Positions 1 to 10,252 of a stretch of 40,736 bases of DNA are shown here, in pieces (the first letter of the stretch is position 1; every line of letters starts with the position of its first letter). The notes beneath the pieces were generated by a model. It had not been told where the DNA came from. It made no database searches and saw only the letters and a list, made by a program, of their open reading frames with translations. The DNA is taken from the NCBI GenBank assembly GCA_029935455.1, contig JAOZKI010000009.1, forward strand, positions 1 through 40,736, read 5' to 3'. The translations under genes were made by a program, and so were the position numbers. Source of the DNA: Lysobacterales bacterium. GTDB taxonomy: Bacteria; Pseudomonadota; Gammaproteobacteria; Xanthomonadales; SZUA-36.

Positions 1-167
1 ACGGATAATGCCTCTGCAGGTAGCTCGCCAGCTTAGCGCACGCACCCGCAGGCGGCAAGAAAGAAACGGCTGCAGAGCAAGGTTTTATGCGGCCTGGAGA
101 CTTTGAAACCCGAATCATGCGGATTGGGCTACAATGCCGGCCGAATCCTCTTAGCGAGCAATGACTT

Positions 168-1100
168 ATGTCCGCCCTGATTTGTGGCTCCATGGCCTTC
201 GATACCATCATGCTGTTTCCGGAACGCTTTCGCGATCACATCCTGCCGGAAAAGATGCACATCCTGAATGTGTCGTTTCTGGTACCCAAGATGCGGCGGG
301 AATTCGGTGGCGTGGCGGGCAATATCAGCTACAACCTGAAATTGCTTGGCGGGGAGCCCTATCCCATGGGTGCGGTGGGCGGTGATTTCGAACCCTACCG
401 ACGTCACTTTGAAACGCTTGGCATCTCGCTCGAGCACGTGCGCGTGCTGCCCGAGGAGTTCACGCCACAGGCATTTATCACCACCGATATGGAAGACAAC
501 CAGATCACTGCCTTCCACCCGGGCGCCATGGCGCATAGCCATGAAAACCAGATCAGCGCTGCGCAAGGCATAGAGATTGGCATTGTGGCGCCGGACGGCA
601 AGGAAGCCATGCTGCAGCACAGCCGGGATTTCAAAGCCCAGGGCATTGCGCATATCTTCGATCCGGGCCAGGCCATGCCCATGTTTGACGGCGATGAGCT
701 GCGCGGCTTTATCGAGCGCGCCGACTGGATTGTTATGAACGATTACGAATACCAGCTGTTGCGGGAGAAAACCGGCCTCAGCGGCGCCGAGATTGCGGAG
801 CAGGTGCGGGCCTTCGTGGTCACCCTGGGCGGCGATGGTTCCGACGTCTACCAGGCCGGTGAAAAGACCCATATCGAGGCCGTGCCACCAGCAGACATCA
901 AGGACCCCACCGGCTGCGGTGACGCCTATCGCGGCGGCCTGATCTATGGACTGCTCAACGATATGGACCTGCTTACGGCCTGCCGTATCGGCTCCGTCAT
1001 GGGCGCCATCAAGATCGAGCACATGGCGCCGCAGCAGCACACGCCGTCGCCGCAGGAGATCCGCGACCGCTTCAACGCCGCCTACGGCTACAGCTTCTGA
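168..1100 (+). CDS. PfkB-family carbohydrate/nucleoside kinase (adenosine kinase-like)
   Basis: 310-aa ORF; N-terminal GSMAFDTI, GG..GNISYNLKLLGG, C-terminal DPTGCGDAYRGGLIYGL (PfkB signature with catalytic Asp). Confidence 0.9.
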   Translation: MSALICGSMAFDTIMLFPERFRDHILPEKMHILNVSFLVPKMRREFGGVAGNISYNLKLLGGEPYPMGAVGGDFEPYRRHFETLGISLEHVRVLPEEFTPQAFITTDMEDNQITAFHPGAMAHSHENQISAAQGIEIGIVAPDGKEAMLQHSRDFKAQGIAHIFDPGQAMPMFDGDELRGFIERADWIVMNDYEYQLLREKTGLSGAEIAEQVRAFVVTLGGDGSDVYQAGEKTHIEAVPPADIKDPTGCGDAYRGGLIYGLLNDMDLLTACRIGSVMGAIKIEHMAPQQHTPSPQEIRDRFNAAYGYSF

Positions 1101-1130
1101 GAAATTAGCGGCCCCGAAGGCCGCAAACGG

Positions 1131-1159
1131 TTGACAAAAGCAGCGTCTGAACGCAGAAT
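1131..1159 (+). promoter_or_regulatory. sigma70-like promoter upstream of tRNA-Met
   Basis: TTGACA at 1131-1136, 17-nt spacer, CAGAAT at 1154-1159, followed by a GC-rich discriminator typical of stable-RNA promoters. Confidence 0.6.
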
Positions 1160-1207
1160 TGCCGACCCTTCAGCGCGGCCCGCAAGCCGCCTGCAAGAAC
1201 CGCTTTC

Positions 1208-1284
1208 GGTGATGTAGCTCAGCTGGTTAGAGCGCGGCACTCATAATGCTGAGGTCGGTGGTTCAAGTCCACCCATCACCACCA
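1208..1284 (+). tRNA. tRNA-Met (anticodon CAT at 1242-1244)
   Basis: 77-nt cloverleaf: acceptor GGTGATG/CATCACC, D-arm GCTCAGCTGGTTAGAGC, anticodon loop CTCATAA, T-arm GGTGGTTCAAGTCCACC, encoded CCA. Confidence 0.95.
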
Positions 1285-1345
1285 AAAACAAGGCCCCCAG
1301 CTTGGGGGCCTTTTTTTTCGTCGCGCCGGGGGACAGACACCGGTG
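1260..1345 (+). repeat. direct repeat copy 1 (tRNA 3' end + terminator + flank)
   Basis: GGTTCAAGTCCACCCATCACCACCAAAAACAAGGCCCCCAGCTTGGGGGCC...CGTCGCGCCGGGGGACAGACACCGGTG; repeated near-identically at 1429-1513. Confidence 0.95.
1285..1318 (+). terminator. rho-independent terminator of tRNA-Met
   Basis: AAGGCCCCCAGCTTGGGGGCCTTTTTTTT: GC stem followed by a run of 8 T. Confidence 0.9.
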
Positions 1346-1428
1346 GTGCAAGACCTGGGCCCGACTCAAGCACGTCATCGAGCGCGGCACCCGCAGCGCC
1401 TCCATGGCGGCAGGTGCCCGCGCGCTCG

Positions 1429-1513
1429 GGTTCAAGTCCACCCATCACCACCAAAAACAAGGCCCCCAGCTTGGGGGCCTTGTTTTCGTCGCGCCGGGGG
1501 ACAGACACCGGTG
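1429..1513 (+). repeat. direct repeat copy 2 (partial tRNA 3' end + terminator + flank)
   Basis: Near-identical to 1260-1345; the only visible differences are in the T-tract (TTGTTTT versus TTTTTTTT). Confidence 0.95.
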
Positions 1514-1518
1514 AAGCG

Positions 1519-2304
1519 CTAGCGCGGGGGCGCCAGCCAGCCAATCTCACGCGCAGTTTGTGCGCCAATCAGCGTTTGCGCCAGTGACGCCGGGCGACGC
1601 GCTGTGGTCGGTGACAGGGCGATGGCGCCCGCCATCAGCTCCGCCTCGCGCTGGGGGAATAATGGCGTGGCCTCGGGCCGGGCCAGGCCCTGGGGCAGCA
1701 GCGGCAGACCGCTACCCGGCACATATTTATCCGTCGCGCCCAGCACATGCAGCAGTTCGTGCGTCATCACCAGGCGGTTACGTGGTGCCTGGCCTCGTGA
1801 GGCGTAGGCCTGCACCAGCGTGTAACGCCCCTTTTGCAGACCCACGGAGCGGTCCAGCTGGGTGCTGCCCTTGGCGGTGCGGTACTGCATGAAAACCTGA
1901 ATGTCCGGTGTCGGCAGGCCATCGCTTGACCGCTGACGCCAGGCCCACCAACGCATGCGCAAGGACCACCAGGCGATGGCCAGCGTTTGCCCATCGGCCG
2001 GCAGAGCGGGCGGTAGCTGATTGCTGGGCGGCGCCAGCTGAAAGCGGGCTGCCTGCGGCAGATCCCGACCGTAGCGTCGCGCCTGGGCCGAGAGGTAGCG
2101 GCTGATCTCGTCGAAGTCGGTCGCGCGCAGGGCATCCATATAGCGCTGCGTGGCCGGGTTCTGATCGGCAGCCAGTGGATAGACGGTTATCCAGATGGGC
2201 TGTTCCCAGCTCGCCAGGCGGGCTGCCCCCAGCCAGTGGTTGCTGGCAACCGCCAGCAGCACCAGCAGGAGCAGCAGTACGCGCACGGACTTGAACAGGC
2301 TCAT
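1519..2304 (-). CDS. predicted membrane-anchored zinc metallopeptidase-like protein
   Basis: 261 aa; N-terminal hydrophobic anchor (VLLLLLVLLAVA) and HELLHVLGATDKY (HExxHxxGxxD-type motif). Confidence 0.65.
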   Translation of the reverse strand: MSLFKSVRVLLLLLVLLAVASNHWLGAARLASWEQPIWITVYPLAADQNPATQRYMDALRATDFDEISRYLSAQARRYGRDLPQAARFQLAPPSNQLPPALPADGQTLAIAWWSLRMRWWAWRQRSSDGLPTPDIQVFMQYRTAKGSTQLDRSVGLQKGRYTLVQAYASRGQAPRNRLVMTHELLHVLGATDKYVPGSGLPLLPQGLARPEATPLFPQREAELMAGAIALSPTTARRPASLAQTLIGAQTAREIGWLAPPR

Positions 2305-2323
2305 GGCCTGATAAACGTCGCGA

Positions 2324-2821
2324 TCAGCGGCCCCGGACCGGCACCACCAGGATCTCCACGTTATCGGCCGGCGCCTCCCGGGTAAGCACCGGGTGCACCG
2401 TATCGGAGGTCCACATCAACGTGTCCTCAGGGCCGAGAATTTCCGCGCGCACCGCATAGACCATGCGCGCATCGATAGCGTCCGCATCATATTCAAGCTG
2501 CCAGGCAATCGGTACGGAACGACCGGCCGCTTCCACGCGGGTCTCGGCCAGCACGGTGGCCGGCGCATCGGCCCGACTGATATCTTCCAGACGCACCCGA
2601 ATCACCGCTTCCGGGTGCAAGGCCCGGCGCATCAGATAGGTGACGGTACCGTTCATGGTGCTCATGGCCGCGCTCTCCTCGATCACTTCCGGGTTGGCTT
2701 CAAGCGGCTCAACCACCGCCGTTAGCTCGTCCGCAGGCGCTGCCGCGGGCGGGGCTTCCGGCTCACTGCTGCCGCAGGCGGTCAGCGTGGCAGCGGCAGC
2801 TGCCAGTACCAGCGCGCGCAT
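2324..2821 (-). CDS. hypothetical lipoprotein
   Basis: 165 aa; signal peptide with lipobox-like LTAC (MRALVLAAAAATLTACGSS). Start overlaps the upstream stop (TGATG). Confidence 0.6.
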   Translation of the reverse strand: MRALVLAAAAATLTACGSSEPEAPPAAAPADELTAVVEPLEANPEVIEESAAMSTMNGTVTYLMRRALHPEAVIRVRLEDISRADAPATVLAETRVEAAGRSVPIAWQLEYDADAIDARMVYAVRAEILGPEDTLMWTSDTVHPVLTREAPADNVEILVVPVRGR

Positions 2822-3255
2822 CAGGAACAGGCCGCCACAAAGCGGACCAGTACCCGAAACACGGAGGTCTCGCCGGAGATGCCGGGCGATTCCACCACGC
2901 CCACAGACACCTCAATGTCTTTCGTCAGCGGTGCTTCGCCTGGCTTTGGCGTGGGCATGGTGACATCCATGGAGGCCGAGCCCCGGTCGTTGATGAACAT
3001 ATCCACTTCCGTGGCATCGACCTGCAAACGGATCAACACATCCCCGCCATCACCCGCGTCCATCTGCACCGGCTCCGGCGGCCCGGGTGGTTCTTGGGTC
3101 ACGCCGGGTGGCAGCTGATGCTCGGGCACCTTAATGGTTCCCTTGCCTTTCAACCCCTCATTAAACACCTTGGCCTCTACCACGTAGCGCCAATCGTCAC
3201 CAATAGGTCCGTCCTGCCGCTCCGTAATCAGCGACATGGTTACCGTGCACCCCAT
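2821..3255 (-). CDS. hypothetical protein
   Basis: 144-aa ORF, translationally coupled to the downstream lipoprotein gene. Confidence 0.55.
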   Translation of the reverse strand: MGCTVTMSLITERQDGPIGDDWRYVVEAKVFNEGLKGKGTIKVPEHQLPPGVTQEPPGPPEPVQMDAGDGGDVLIRLQVDATEVDMFINDRGSASMDVTMPTPKPGEAPLTKDIEVSVGVVESPGISGETSVFRVLVRFVAACS

Positions 3256-3389
3256 GATCTCTCCTCATTTCTCTTTAGTTACTCGACCCCTGGGCGGGGA
3301 CGGGGTCAAGGCAAGATTAGCACATCAGCCCGACCGGTTTGACTCCCTGCCAGGCGTCCGCCGCCAGCGCCGGCAGGCGTCCAGCAAGC

Positions 3390-5276
3390 TCAGGGCAGCA
3401 CGCTCTGAACCGCATCCACCGCAATGGGGTGGTAACGGCTCTTGTTGGCCTGGAACAGCTCCCGGGCCAGCTCGCCATCGACCCCATTCTGATCCAGCGC
3501 CGCATAGACCGGCACGATCAGCTTCATGCGCCCATGGCGACCCAGATGCGCCTGCATGGCCGCGTAGGCCGGCTCATAGCGCCGCTGCGCCACCTGAATA
3601 AACCAGGCGCGGCTGATTTCCGCGTTGGCCGAGGCGCTGAAAGCAAAGGCTTCATCCAGGGCCGTCAGCTGCGCCGGGCTCAGTTCCGCCGGCAGGTTAT
3701 TGATGAAGTTGACCACCGCGTGCGGACTCCAATCCCCCAGGTCGAGCGCATGCAGGGCCAGACTGCCGGCCGCGAAATCGCTGGCAGCGGCAGCGGCCGC
3801 CGCCAGGGTCGCCGACACCGGCGGCTGGAAATCGGCGGGCACGCCCGGCTCATAAAGCCACTCGCCGGCCTGTGCGCGCGTATAAATGCCCGGATAAGTG
3901 CTCAGCAGGTGCTCATCGAGATAGTCGAGAAACGTCTCAGTGGTGATGGACTGCCAGGCAAAGGCCTGAAAATAGGCCATGATGAAGGGGTCAAAGCGCT
4001 CGCGACCAAACAGCCGCTCCAGGTGCTCCAGAAAAAACTGCCCTTTGGCGTATTGCATGCCCTGAGCCGGTCCTTCGCCATGCTCTGGCAACACCTTCGG
4101 CGCCAGCGGCTGGAACTGCGGCGGCACGCTGAGCACATCCGCCTGCAAGCCATTCCAGGCCAGCACGCGCTCCTCATCAGCGCGGTCCTTGCTAAACAGT
4201 TCCTCCATGAGGCGCGCCTCCAGATAGCTGGTGGTGCCTTCGTTCAGCCAGATATCGCGCCAGGTCGCGTTGGTCACCAGGTTGCCTGACCAGGAATGCG
4301 CCAACTCATGGGCAATCAGGGACACCAGGCTGCGGTCACCGGCCAGCACGCTGGGCGTGATAAAGGACAGGCGCGGGTTTTCCATACCGCCATAGGGAAA
4401 GGCCGGCGGCAAAATCAGCAGGTCGTAGCGACCCCAGTCATAGGGGCCATAGCGCTGCTCCGCCAGATCCAGCATGTCCTGGGTCTCGGCGAATTCATAG
4501 GCGGATGCCTGCAGTAACTCCGGCTCGGCATACACCCCCGTATCCTCACCAATGGGCGCAAAGAAAAGATTGCCCGCCGCGATAGCCAGCAGGTAAGACG
4601 GAATGGGCTGCGGCATTTCAAACTGGTACACACCGCTGCGTGGCGTCAGCGGGTCATTGTCCGCGCTCATCAGAGCCAGCATATTCTCCGGCGTCCGCAG
4701 CGTCGCCTCATAGGTCATGCGCACCGCCGGCGTGTCCTGCAGCGGCACCCAGCTGCGCGCGTGGATGGCCTGGGACTGGGAAAAGACCAGCGGCAACTGG
4801 CCACCGGCGGTCAGCTCCGGCGGTAGCCACTGCAGCGCGCTGGCACCGGGCGTGGTGCGGTAGCTGATTTCCAGTTCAAAACCGCCCTGGGGGTCGAAGC
4901 CCTTGGGCAGGGTAACGGTCAGAGGCTGACCCAGCAGCTCATGGCGCTCACCCAGCTCGAACTCGACCGCTTCCCGGGCGCCACCCTGAAGCCCGACCCG
5001 CGCCCCCTCAATCACCAGATCGCGCGTATCCAGCACCACGGTGGGCGCGCCCAGCTGCAGCGTACGCAGGCGCAGGGTCGCTGTGCCGATCAGTGCCCGG
5101 GCCTCGAAATCCACCTCCAGATCCAGCAGCAGATGCTCCGTCACATAGGCATCGCTGTTGGCGTAGGAGTAGTAGTCATGAGCCGGATCATAGGGCGCTT
5201 GTTCCGGCGCGTCCGGCTGACAGGCGATCAGGGCAAGGGCGGCCAGAGCGGCCAGGGCAAACGATTTCATGGTCAT
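3390..5276 (-). CDS. M1-family aminopeptidase, secreted/lipoprotein (leukotriene A4 hydrolase-like)
   Basis: 628 aa; lipobox LIAC; GGMEN motif (YGGMENPRL); zinc motif HELAHSWSGNLVTNATWRDIWLNEG (HExxH-18-E). Confidence 0.93.
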   Translation of the reverse strand: MTMKSFALAALAALALIACQPDAPEQAPYDPAHDYYSYANSDAYVTEHLLLDLEVDFEARALIGTATLRLRTLQLGAPTVVLDTRDLVIEGARVGLQGGAREAVEFELGERHELLGQPLTVTLPKGFDPQGGFELEISYRTTPGASALQWLPPELTAGGQLPLVFSQSQAIHARSWVPLQDTPAVRMTYEATLRTPENMLALMSADNDPLTPRSGVYQFEMPQPIPSYLLAIAAGNLFFAPIGEDTGVYAEPELLQASAYEFAETQDMLDLAEQRYGPYDWGRYDLLILPPAFPYGGMENPRLSFITPSVLAGDRSLVSLIAHELAHSWSGNLVTNATWRDIWLNEGTTSYLEARLMEELFSKDRADEERVLAWNGLQADVLSVPPQFQPLAPKVLPEHGEGPAQGMQYAKGQFFLEHLERLFGRERFDPFIMAYFQAFAWQSITTETFLDYLDEHLLSTYPGIYTRAQAGEWLYEPGVPADFQPPVSATLAAAAAAASDFAAGSLALHALDLGDWSPHAVVNFINNLPAELSPAQLTALDEAFAFSASANAEISRAWFIQVAQRRYEPAYAAMQAHLGRHGRMKLIVPVYAALDQNGVDGELARELFQANKSRYHPIAVDAVQSVLP

Positions 5277-5344
5277 GGGAAGCCAGCGGTCAGGGCAAAA
5301 ACGGCGCCCAGTATAGCGCGTAGCGCCGAAGCGCCGGCGACGGC

Positions 5345-5964
5345 TCAGGGTTGACCGTAGTCGCTGAATTTGTCCAGCACGCGGGCCATTTCTTCTGCAG
5401 ACAGCTGCTTTGGCTCACCCACGCTCAGGCACAGGCGATAGATCAGCGCCAGCTGTTCCACCCGTTCCGCCAGGGCCAGGGCCGCGGGCAGATCTGCGCC
5501 CAGGGCCACCAGGCCATGATTGCCCATGAGGCAGGCCTTGCGCTGGTCCAGCGCGGCGCACACATGGGCGGAAAGCTGTTCCGTGCCGAAGGTGGCATAG
5601 TCGGCGCAGCGGATATCCACCCCGCCGGCGAAGGCCACCTCATAGTGAAAAGCCGGGATGGCCAGACCCAGACAGGCCAGGGCCGTGGCATTGGGCGGGT
5701 GCGCGTGCACGATGGCTCCCACCTCCGGCCGTTGGCCGTAGATGGCCTGATGGATGCGCCACTCGCTGGACGGGCGCCCCGGACTCATTGGACGTCCCTG
5801 CTGGTCCAGCTGCACCATCTGCTCTGCCTGTAGCTGCTCATAGGGAACGCCGCTGGGCGTAATCAGCAGTCCGTCGGGCAGGCGCAGGCTGAGATTGCCC
5901 GCGGTACCCACGTTGCCGGAGCGTGCCAGCGCACGCGCCGCCACCAGTAACTCCTGCGCCTGGC

Positions 5965-5968
<4 letters not shown>
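5345..5968 (-). CDS. class II aldolase/adducin family protein, FucA/Ald2-like
   Basis: 207 aa; GTAGNLSLR, HAHPPNATALAC, IPAFHYEVAFAGG..IRCADYATFGT, NHGLVALG, and a FucA-like C-terminus (LSAEEMARVLDKFSDYG). Confidence 0.88.
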
Positions 5969-7071
<1,103 letters not shown>

Positions 7072-7146
7072 GCTGCCAACTTCCTGCGGATCAATCACCC
7101 AAGCTTCGCACACTTCCGCTACCATCCGCAGCCATAGCCACTGTGG

Positions 7147-8403
7147 ATGCGCTTCATGAGCTACGTCTCTCACCTGCAATGTACCTACTGCGGCCGTCAG
7201 TATCCGGCCGATCAACTGATGAATCTGTGCCCGGAAGACCAGCGCCCGGTAGAGATGATCCTGGACCTGGAGCGACTGGCTGCGGAGCGCCCGGATCAGC
7301 AGTGGTATACGCCCGAACGCCAGGATCTGTGGCGCTTTGGCGCCCTGCTGGCTCTGGATATGGACGATGCGGAAGACGCGCAGCACATTGCCACGCTGGG
7401 GGAAGGTGCGACGCCACTGCTGCCCTATGAGGATCATCCGCTGGCCCGGCAGGCCGGTTTCACACTGCACATCAAGGACGAGGGCAAAGCGCATCCGGGT
7501 TTCGGCGCCAACCCGACCCAGAGCTTCAAAGATCGCGGCATGGTTATGACCGCCTCCATGGCGCGCCGCTTCGGTCTGGAAAAACTGGCCATACCCACCC
7601 AGGGCAATGCGGGCGACTCGCTGTGTGAGTACGCGCAGGCCGCGGGCCTTTCGGCGGTGGTGGCCATGCCCACGGACACGCCCCTGCCCATCATGGGCAA
7701 GGTGGCCACACTGGCGCAGACCACGGACCGTTTTCATCTGCAGCTGGTGGAAGGCACGATCCGTGAGGCCGGCGAACTGCTGAAGCGCGATTGGATACCC
7801 AACGGCTGGTTCAGCGTCGCCACCTTCCAGGAACCGGGCTGGCGCATCGAAGGTAAAAAAACACTGGGGCTGGAGCTGGCTGAGCCCAGCAGCGACGGCG
7901 CCGGCTGGTCCCTGCCGGACGTGGTGATTTACCCCACCGGGGGCGGCACCGGCGTGCTCGGCATGTGGAAGGCCTGGGATGAACTGGAAGCGCTGGGGCT
8001 GATTGGGCCGGAACGGCCGAAGGTGATCTGCGTGCAGTTTGAAGGCACCGCACCGCTGGTGCGGGCCATGCAGGCGGGTGCGGAGGACACCACGGCAGCC
8101 GGAGCCGAATACACCATCGCCTATGGCCTGAACGTGCCCGGCGGCGTGGGGCAGTTCAAAGTGCTGCAGATCATCCGCGCCTCCGGCGGCGACGCCATCG
8201 CGGTCAGCGAGGAAGCGCTGCAGGCAACCCTGTCAGAAGTCTGGCACAGCAAGGGCTGGTGGCTGGGCCCGGAAGGCGCGGCCTGCCTGGCCGCCCTGCC
8301 GCAGCTGCTGGACCAGGGGCTGATTCAGGCTGGCGACGAGGTGGTGGCCTTTAACACCGGCTCGCTGGAGAAGTATCTGCCCAGCCTGCGCCATCTGCTG
8401 TGA
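7147..8403 (+). CDS. thrC: threonine synthase / PLP-dependent lyase
   Basis: 418 aa; LQCTYCGRQYPADQLMNLC N-terminal zinc-ribbon-like segment; NPTQSFKDRGM PLP-lysine motif; YPTGGGTGVLGMWKAW glycine loop. Confidence 0.85.
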   Translation: MRFMSYVSHLQCTYCGRQYPADQLMNLCPEDQRPVEMILDLERLAAERPDQQWYTPERQDLWRFGALLALDMDDAEDAQHIATLGEGATPLLPYEDHPLARQAGFTLHIKDEGKAHPGFGANPTQSFKDRGMVMTASMARRFGLEKLAIPTQGNAGDSLCEYAQAAGLSAVVAMPTDTPLPIMGKVATLAQTTDRFHLQLVEGTIREAGELLKRDWIPNGWFSVATFQEPGWRIEGKKTLGLELAEPSSDGAGWSLPDVVIYPTGGGTGVLGMWKAWDELEALGLIGPERPKVICVQFEGTAPLVRAMQAGAEDTTAAGAEYTIAYGLNVPGGVGQFKVLQIIRASGGDAIAVSEEALQATLSEVWHSKGWWLGPEGAACLAALPQLLDQGLIQAGDEVVAFNTGSLEKYLPSLRHLL

Positions 8404-8461
8404 GCGGGCCCGCCATGCGGCCGCTCCGGCCTGCCGACGGGGCCTGTGCTAGGCTCCGCCC

Positions 8462-10252
8462 ATGAGCGAGAACCTGTCCTCTTTTAATGACCTCGGGCGG
8501 CTGCTGCGCTATGCGCGGGACCACCACGGGCGCATCGCGCTGGCCACGCTCTGCAGCGTACTCAACAAACTGTTCGACATCATGCCGGAAATCCTTATCG
8601 GCATGGCCATTGACGTGGTGGTCCGGCAGGAAGAAAGCTTTCTCGGTGCGCTGGGCATCGCCGACCCCTTTCATCAGATTCTGGTGCTGGGCGGCCTGAC
8701 GATTCTGGTTTGGGGCTTTGAATCAGTCTTCGAATTTCTGCTGCTGGTGCTGTGGCGCAACACAGCCCAGCGCCTGCAGCATGACCTGCGACTGGACGCT
8801 TATGGCCACCTGCAGGAGCTGGACATGGCCTGGTTTGAGGACGCGTCCACGGGCAATCTGGTGGCCATTCTCAACGACGATGTCAATCAGCTGGAACGCT
8901 TTCTCGATGGTGGCGCCAACGCGCTGATTCAGGTGGTGGTGACGGTGCTTTCCGTGGGTGGCGTGTTTTTCTACCTGTCGCCGCCCATTGCCCTCATGGC
9001 GTTTACACCGGTACCGCTGATTCTCATCGGTGCCTTCTGGTTCCAGCGTCGCGCCCAGCCGCGCTACGCGAAGGTGCGCGAGCGGGTCGGGGCCCTGGGT
9101 GCCCGCCTGGCCAATAATATCGGTGGCATTGCCACCATCAAGAGCTTTACCCGCGAACAGCACGAACTGGAGCGGCTGCAGCAGGATTCGCAGGCCTACG
9201 TGGACGCCAACCGGGAGGCAATCCGCATCAGCTCGGCCTTTATCCCGGTGATCCGCATGGCCATCATGGCGGGTTTTGTGGCGACCCTGATCTACGGCGG
9301 CAAAGCGGTGCTGGACGGCACGCTCAATGCCGGCGCCTACAGCGTGCTGGTCTTTCTCACCCAGCGCCTGCTATGGCCCCTCACACGCATGGCGGAAACC
9401 ATTGACCTGTTCGAACGCGCCATGGCTTCCACCCGGCGCATCCTGAATCTGATTGCCACGCCGGTACAGGTGCGACCCGGCGAGCACGCCCTGCCGCTGG
9501 AGCAGGTGCAGGGGGCCATCGAATTTCGCCACGTCAGCTTCGCCTACGGGGACGGGCCGGAGGTGCTGTCTGACATCAACCTGACCGTGCCGGCCGGCAC
9601 TACGGTAGCCCTGGTGGGCCAGACCGGTTCCGGCAAAAGCACGCTGGTCAAACTGCTGCTGCGCTTTTATGAGCCGAGCAGCGGCCAACTGCTGCTGGAC
9701 GGCCAGGACCTGTCCACACTCAATCTGCAGGACCTGCGTCGCGCCATTGGTTTTGTCAGTCAGGATGTGTATCTGTTCCAGGGCACGGTGCAGGAAAATA
9801 TCGCCTACGGCCGACCGGATGCGGCGCCGGCGGAGATCGAGGCGGCCGCTCAGGCGGCTGAGGCCACGGAATTTATTCGCGATTTGCCCGCAGCCTACGG
9901 CACGGTGGTCGGCGAGCGTGGCCAGAAACTTTCCGGTGGTCAGCGCCAGCGCCTGTCCATTGCGCGTGCGGTGCTGAAGGATCCGCCGATCGTGATTCTC
10001 GATGAGGCCACCTCAGCGGTCGATAACGAGACGGAAGCGGCCATCCAGCGCTCCATGCAGCGGGTCGCGGAAGGGCGCACCACCTTTGTGATCGCCCACC
10101 GCCTGTCCACCATCATCGATGCGGATCTTATCTGCGTGCTGGACCGTGGGCGGGTGGTACAGCAGGGCAGTCATGCCCAGCTGCTGGCCCAGGACGGTAT
10201 CTATCGCGGCCTTTGGCAGGTCCAAACGGGCCTGCCGGACGACTCGCGCTAG
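8462..10252 (+). CDS. ABC exporter, fused permease/ATPase (MsbA/multidrug type)
   Basis: 596 aa; six-TM domain then Walker A GQTGSGKSTL, signature LSGGQRQRLSIARA, Walker B VILDEATSAVD. Confidence 0.93.
   Translation: MSENLSSFNDLGRLLRYARDHHGRIALATLCSVLNKLFDIMPEILIGMAIDVVVRQEESFLGALGIADPFHQILVLGGLTILVWGFESVFEFLLLVLWRNTAQRLQHDLRLDAYGHLQELDMAWFEDASTGNLVAILNDDVNQLERFLDGGANALIQVVVTVLSVGGVFFYLSPPIALMAFTPVPLILIGAFWFQRRAQPRYAKVRERVGALGARLANNIGGIATIKSFTREQHELERLQQDSQAYVDANREAIRISSAFIPVIRMAIMAGFVATLIYGGKAVLDGTLNAGAYSVLVFLTQRLLWPLTRMAETIDLFERAMASTRRILNLIATPVQVRPGEHALPLEQVQGAIEFRHVSFAYGDGPEVLSDINLTVPAGTTVALVGQTGSGKSTLVKLLLRFYEPSSGQLLLDGQDLSTLNLQDLRRAIGFVSQDVYLFQGTVQENIAYGRPDAAPAEIEAAAQAAEATEFIRDLPAAYGTVVGERGQKLSGGQRQRLSIARAVLKDPPIVILDEATSAVDNETEAAIQRSMQRVAEGRTTFVIAHRLSTIIDADLICVLDRGRVVQQGSHAQLLAQDGIYRGLWQVQTGLPDDSR

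Noticed and set aside
1346-1428. Second degenerate tRNA between the tRNA-Met repeats
   Set aside because: Only the T-arm/acceptor 3' half is duplicated; no matching D-arm or 5' acceptor strand is present.
3339-4289. 316-aa plus-strand ORF
   Set aside because: Antisense to the M1 aminopeptidase; composition typical of a shadow frame.
7072-7737. N-terminal extension of the mtnA ORF
   Set aside because: Antisense to the threonine synthase gene; MtnA motifs begin shortly after 7071.
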